Source: Pilatotrama ljubarskyi (Eukaryota > Basidiomycota > Agaricomycetes > Polyporales > Polyporaceae). From it: a stretch of 64,000 nt of DNA. The stretch covers positions 186,001-250,000 of the forward strand of contig MU277703.1 in NCBI GenBank assembly GCA_022385805.1, given 5' to 3'. Each line of letters begins with the position of its first letter. Positions within the stretch are counted from its first letter, which is position 1. Positions 58,771-64,000 of this stretch are shown in pieces. Below the pieces are notes generated by a model. It searched no databases, was not told where the DNA came from, and saw only the letters and a program-made list of their open reading frames with translations. The position numbers were made by a program, and so were the translations under genes.

Positions 58771-60236
58771 GCATGCACGACGCGTTTCACAGGCTAGATG
58801 CCGCTCGCGAGAGGCTCCTCCAGAGACTATACACGAGCGGTGCGAAGAACTGCGATAGCGTTGGAGAGGCCGTGCAGTTCGCAGCTTTCAGGCCTTTCGA
58901 AGGAACTCGTTCAAACGACCAGATGCTCGCGCAACTCTGGGACATCTTCGACCAACGCTGGGTCTTCCTGGCTGTCATGGACGGTCGGTGCTCCCGTCAT
59001 AGAGCGGACTTTCTCAACCGCTCACTGGTCAGAAATCGCAGGGCACGGCGGAGACGTAACTGCGAGATTCGTTGTAGACAAGGTTCCTGAGCGTATCAAG
59101 GGGGCACTCGAGAAGCTCATCAAGGAACGCTTCGGTGGACTCTTGGACCGTACCAATGTCAAAGAGGCCGACCCGCTTATATCGTCCATGCTCCGGAAAG
59201 AGATCGTCGAGCTCGACAATTTGATAGGACAGGCTGTCACCAAGATCTGCCCTGATCCTACGAAACTCAATGCCGAAGAGGCCCGGCAGCTCTATGGGCT
59301 GAACAGGAAGGCCTTGCTTCGTGCGATCCAGGGCACCACTCTTTCCATCGCCCTCATCGCTGTTGATGACTGGGACAGTTTCATGTGGGCCGCGGGCGTG
59401 GGAGACTCTACGATAGGTATACGTCCATCGTTGTCTTCCAGACGAACCCTTGCTGAGCCGCCACAAAGCGTTGTCGACAGTTGAGCCTAGTACCGGGAAT
59501 CGCCATGCAGAACGCCTCTGCAAGCGACATACGTGCAAAGACCCGGGTGAATTCTGTAGGGTGGCTGTAGCGCACCCCTCCAGCGAGAAAGGCATCATAG
59601 ATGCTGAGAACAAGTTACTGGGGTGGAGATCCTTGACTCGTGGTATGAATAGTCCCGCGCGACTTCATTCTGTCCGCTCACCATACTTTTCTGTCAGCGA
59701 TCGGCGATTTCCCCTTCAAGATGGATGCGGCCTACACCCGCCATCTGTTCGAACACGTTTGCACCGGGAGCAGGAGAAATCCATTGTCCAAGTTCGAACA
59801 CAGGATCGAGACTCCGCCCTATATCATTGCTGAGCCGGACGTCCGCTTCGTCGACCTCAAACCCTTCCGAGGGCAGGATCCCGTGATCCTGCTCTACACC
59901 GAGGGTGTAGAGACCGTCGTCGACGGCGCTTTGGTCTTCACTCCCAAAACGCACAGTGGTGCTGACCCCTTGGACGTCCTCAGCTCTCTCCTGACATCTG
60001 TTCTGTCAGACAAAGTCGACCATCGCGTCGAAGATATCCTTGGCCACAATATCGAACCTAGATGGAGCGGAAGCTTCAATAACATGGCCATGGACATCCT
60101 GGGCAATCTCCTTGGAGGCATTAGCCCAGGAAGGTTGGAAATGGTGCTAGACGAACGACGTCTGAAGGCAAAGGACAACGGGTTTTGGATACCTGACACG
60201 TCCCTCATAGTGGCTCGACTTGCCTTACTAGCCTGA
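58771..60236 (+). CDS. Diverged PP2C-family protein phosphatase (5' end uncertain)
   Basis: Mg/Mn-dependent Ser/Thr phosphatase fold. From the ATG at 58771 (MHDAFHRLDAARERLLQRLY) the frame gives RWVFLAVMDG/HGGDVTARFV (PP2C motif DGHGG, split by an intron), then GTTLSIALIAVDDWDSFMWA and GVGDSTI (the usual substrate/metal strand), TPPYIIAEPDVRFVDLKPFR and DPVILLYTEGVETVVDGALV. It ends WIPDTSLIV...LLA at 60236. In typical family members the last motif reads D-G; here it reads E-G. Additional 5' exons are likely between 58368 and 58700, where a (GACTCG)n-like run occurs. Five or more introns. Confidence 0.75.
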
Positions 60237-60386
60237 CTCGCGGCAGGGACATCCTTCCCACATCGTAGACTGTTTGCTACTGGTACCACATACCAGAGGA
60301 AGGTCAGACTGTTGTGAATAGTGCCACCATAGATATGCCCACGTAGTGATATAGGATGAGTGTATGTACACCTATTATGGTTTCTG

Positions 60387-63300
60387 TCATCGCTGTTCGC
60401 TGTCCTCACGGCCGTCCTGGCCTACGACCCAATCCCTGCCATCCACGACCCGCCGCGAGTTCTGTGCCTCCAGAGCCTTGATAATCCCAACGACCTTCCA
60501 CGCAGCCTCCACGTCGCCCAGTCTATGAAAGGCCTTGATGAACGTCTTGTACAGCGGCCGGACATGTCGCATGTACATGATAGGTGACGCTAACCGGGGA
60601 ATCTCCACATCTCCCAGCGCAGGCGAGACGGCGGGCGCGATGCCGAAAGGCAGCGCGGATTCCGCGTCGCCTTCGGTGTCTCCTTGAGGTGCGATGCGAC
60701 CGGGATAGCCCATTCGGACGACAGCGTCTAGTAGGCCACGAGCCTTCTGCGCATCCATGTCTTTACTTCCGAGGAGGACCTTGAACATAATGTTGACAGT
60801 GACGCGGTCCGGGACGAAACCGTGCTTCTCCTTGAGTGTCTTGTACGCGTACACGGTTGCCCCTACCCTCTGTCCATGAGACGCACGGGAAGCGGTGCCC
60901 AAGATGAGCATGTTGCCCGCAGCGGTGCGTATCTCGGGGCTCTCCTGCTGGCATAACCGCTCGTACAGCTTCTTCGCGGCATGTAAACGGTCCCCGCGGA
61001 CGAGGGATTGGAGCCTCTGGAGCGATGATGGTCGATCGCGGGTCACCTCGGTCGGCGATTCTAATTCTTGTTCACCATTGCCAGTCGCGGGGTCGGAGGG
61101 AAAAGGACGGTTCACAGCATTCGACGTGGCCAATCTGGACGCCAGCTGGCTCGCACCGCCGCGCGAGGCGTGGATGTATATCAAGGTTGCCCATCGAGAG
61201 GTCATGTCGGGATACGTACGAGCAGAGATTGTCAGGACACGCTGCGCCAGCTCGAACCGCCTGTGCCGTAGGAGTGCATGCAGGAGTTGAGAAACCGTAG
61301 CCCTTGATGCACCTGACGAATGCTTGGCCATGACGCCCTCGAAAAGTGTGGCCGCCTGTCCGCCGTAGCCCTCTCGGATCAGCACTCGCAGTGTCGAGTG
61401 GAGCTGCTCTAGGAGAAGCTTCGGATCCGTCACTTGAGTAGAGAGGTCCATGACCTTGGGACTCGTTGCCACAATAGCCCTGGGATCCATGAAGCGACGA
61501 CCATGCTCGACGAACATCCGCAGATACGCGATCACGACCTCTGCGCGCTGGTCCGCCGTAAGGGACGGATGGTCGATATACCTATCCATGTAGCTATTGA
61601 CGCCGTGCTCCGCCAAGCTAATTCCGACGCCCGCGATGGCCCTCCCGGATGGGGCGATGCCGCGATGACTCGCCCATGCCAGTAGCTCTTGCGCCTGCTC
61701 TGGATCGAAGCGCGCGTAACGCATGATGACCGCGTCTGCAGCGCCCCTCAGTACGTCCATATCGGTGGTGCAGACGACCAGGTCCACGAGAGCGCGCTCG
61801 AAGAACGTGCCGCACTTCAACGCTGCGTAGAGCTGTTCTGTCGCCAGCGCCTGCAGGCCGGCAGCGGTACCAGGGGCCCACAGGCCTACCGAAACGCAAT
61901 GTTCGCGGCAGGTATCGACCAAGACCCTGTCCCCAAGGTGGCCTGCGAGCCTGAAGAACGACGCACAGATCAGGCGGGCGACGTAGAGAGGACGAGGAGG
62001 GGCAGCGGAGGGAGGAATCGCCGTCCAATCGTTCCACAGCTTGCGGAGGACGCCACAGAAACCTTGGGCAACCTCGGCCGACAGAGGATCGTCGCCAGAG
62101 GTAAACGCAGGGCCAAATAGATTGTCCATAGCCGCCAGGATGCAGACAGCCTGCCACTCCATGACCGCCGCGCGCACGACCGGGTCGCTCCAAGTCTCCG
62201 TGCTCGCGCCGTTCCACTCAGAAGAACGCGTCCGTACGAGGGCGAGCAGAACCAAGCATTTCCAGCGGAGGTCTACAGTTGCGTCTTCGTCTCGGGAAAC
62301 CCAAAATACGCGATGTGCCACAACTCGAGCCCATTCGGCGACCTCGCTACTTGTAGCGTTCGAAGTACATTGATGGATGTCGTTGCGGTTGAACAGTGCG
62401 TGCTCTAGGGTTGCGACGAGACTGGGGATATCTGCACCAGGAAACGACTCGTCACTCCCACCAGCACACATTCCAGTCTGAGAGGAGGAACCATGCTCTA
62501 AGTCGCGCCCTGAGATGCGTTCCGAAATAGCACAGAGTACCGCTCGCTTCGAGAAAGACGCGAAACCAGTTTGACTGACGATCGTCGCAAAAAAGAATCT
62601 GAGGAGCGATGGATCTAGTCGCCCATCCTGCATGAGGATGGCCGCCATACGCGTTGCGAACAGGTGAAGATGCTCCGTCGACGGGTCGGCCAGGAGAGCT
62701 TGAAAGTAGGGCAGGTGCAAATTCAAGTGAGGGGACGTGTCGCATATGCTGTCATAACATCGCCTCGCCGCGACAAGGTACTGCTCTGCGTCAGCCTTAT
62801 CTATGGTCCGCAGTCAATAACACTGTATATGTGGGTGCGGAAGCCCTTACTGGATTCCGTGTGCTCCCAGAAACGAGCAATCCCAGCACGCATGAGCCAA
62901 TAGATATCAGACGTCGAGAGGGGGTACCGCAGCCGCCGTTTGTCTCCGCACATCCCGAGGACCAAATCCCAATGAGGGGCATAGTCAATCTCAGACATGT
63001 CTGACAGACGACCGTGGGTGTGAAGAGCATCGGGGCGTTTGCCAGGAGATGCGATAGACAATGAACCAAGTAGAGATATGAGAGAGCTCAAGTGGTGAGG
63101 ACCAAAGTGATGCAGAACGCCTTCGCGCTTCCACGTGAGGTAATGGTGTCGTATCTCTCGGACAGTGTAGCGTCGAGAGTTTTCATGGAGCGTAGCAGCA
63201 TCCAAGAACGCGCGGAGCTGCGCCATGGAGGTGATATGGGGAGCATCGGGATGTACGACCTGATCGCCATAGTCAAACGTGGAGGCTCCGTCAGCGTCCG

Positions 63301-63655
63301 TGACGTGCTTCCCAGGCGCCTCGGATAACAGGATTGCCGCATCTATGCTCTCAGGAGATGTGCCTTGAGCAGCGAGCGGACGCGAAAGCTGCCGGGTATA
63401 TGTGCTTGCATTATTCCGCATTGTGGATGGACAAACGCGCCAGCGTGTCCGTAGACGGTCGATCGGGGCCACCGTCAGAGGTCGACTGGGGCTGGCGACC
63501 GTCGTGTGATACTGGGACACCGCCGTAGCACGACTAGAAAGGTACTCGTCAGGCCATGGAGAACTTCACGAAGGCGGAATTGCTTACTTATACCGTGGCA
63601 AGGCATTATCGCAGCCGCCCGCGACTCGGACGGTCTGCAGAGTCCATCGCAACAT
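60387..63655 (-). CDS. Large mitochondrial helical-repeat (PPR-like) protein
   Basis: Probable organellar RNA-binding or translation factor. The start ATG at 63655 reads MLRWTLQTVRVAGGCDNALP, a presequence; a GTATAAG intron joins RRATAVSQYHTTVASPSRPL. The second exon ends near HTESSKG (62870). The last exon (60387 to ~62750) encodes about 780 residues of paired helices. Repeats with PPR-like spacing are clearest in its C-terminal third: ATVYAYKTLKEKHGFVPDRV, TVNIMFKVLLGSKDMDAQKA and YKTFIKAFHRLGDVEAAWKV. About 1030 residues, two to three introns. It converges with the PP2C gene (150 bp between stops). I cannot assign a target transcript. Confidence 0.72.
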
Positions 63656-64000
63656 TCCATTGCATATGAGAGCAATGTCCAGTGCTCAGGATGGTCGAAA
63701 ATCTGAACGGCGTGGGCCAGATGCCCGCTTAGCTGAGTCCAGATGAGTAGCCCACAGACTGAGACAAACGCCAGAGGAGGACTTGGACGTCGACGAGACA
63801 AGGAGTCGCAGTCGGAAGCGCCCACAGGTATCTCGCGCACCAGGCTCTGTCCTAGTCCCGCCCTGGGCTGACCGGGCCGACAGCCCGTCGGACGTCCTTC
63901 CTTTCTTAGCTATCGGCTATCGCCGATGATCTGAGAACCTTATCTCTACTACTGTACGCCACCGCGTCGCGGCGGCAGCGCCGGTGTGTAGCACGGGAAA
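63656..64000. promoter_or_regulatory. Upstream region of the PPR-like gene, window edge
   Basis: 345 bp without recognisable coding sequence. It presumably contains the promoter of the minus-strand gene. Confidence 0.3.

Noticed and set aside
1..64000. CRISPR arrays, bacterial operons, Shine-Dalgarno sites or prophage
   Set aside because: None seen; spliced genes and Pol III tRNAs show a eukaryotic nuclear sequence.

Overview
The window is nuclear DNA from a filamentous basidiomycete fungus, most likely an Agaricomycete. The evidence is GC-rich coding DNA, genes split by many ~50-60 bp GT-AG introns, small divergent promoters, two intron-containing tRNAs, a DUF6534-type membrane protein and a TET/JBP-like oxygenase. 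The first two protein families are expanded in mushroom-forming fungi. All calls come from reading the sequence and recalling family motifs; no database search was run. Gene coordinates run from start codon to stop codon and include introns.

Layout, left part (1-36.4 kb): mostly conserved housekeeping genes. They are a uridine kinase/UPRTase fusion (-), the tRNA thiolation factor CTU2 (+), a vacuolar CAX-type cation/H+ exchanger (-), COX4 (+), a secreted Ser/Ala-rich protein with an internal duplication (+), an OMA1-type M48 protease (-), SVF1 (-), a 620-bp assembly gap, a DUF6534 membrane protein (-), tRNA-Tyr (-), a small mitochondrial protein (+), a CK1 kinase (-), a 439-bp hAT-like MITE with a perfect 8-bp target duplication, a DsbA/FrnE oxidoreductase (+), an Sfk1/DRAM-like membrane protein (+) and tRNA-Val (-).

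Middle part (36.47-52.85 kb): an apparently single ~16.4-kb DNA transposon that I could delimit by a 15-bp terminal inverted repeat (CTACTGGGCAAAAAT) and a weak 4-5 bp flanking duplication. It carries a DDE/RVE integrase-type transposase, a TET/JBP-like 2-oxoglutarate/Fe(II) dioxygenase, a HECT-like protein with N-terminal Cys/His modules and a conserved candidate catalytic Cys, and two further genes that I do not recognise. The combination of cut-and-paste integrase, DNA-modifying oxygenase and ubiquitin-ligase-like protein in one element is the most interesting signal in the window.

Right part (52.9-64 kb): conserved genes resume with VPS51 (+), a DUF427 protein (-), a disordered nuclear-type protein (+), a diverged PP2C phosphatase (+) and a large mitochondrial PPR-like protein (-).

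Limits: exon boundaries are hand-placed, several 5' ends are uncertain, and about 10 kb of intergenic or anonymous sequence could not be assigned.
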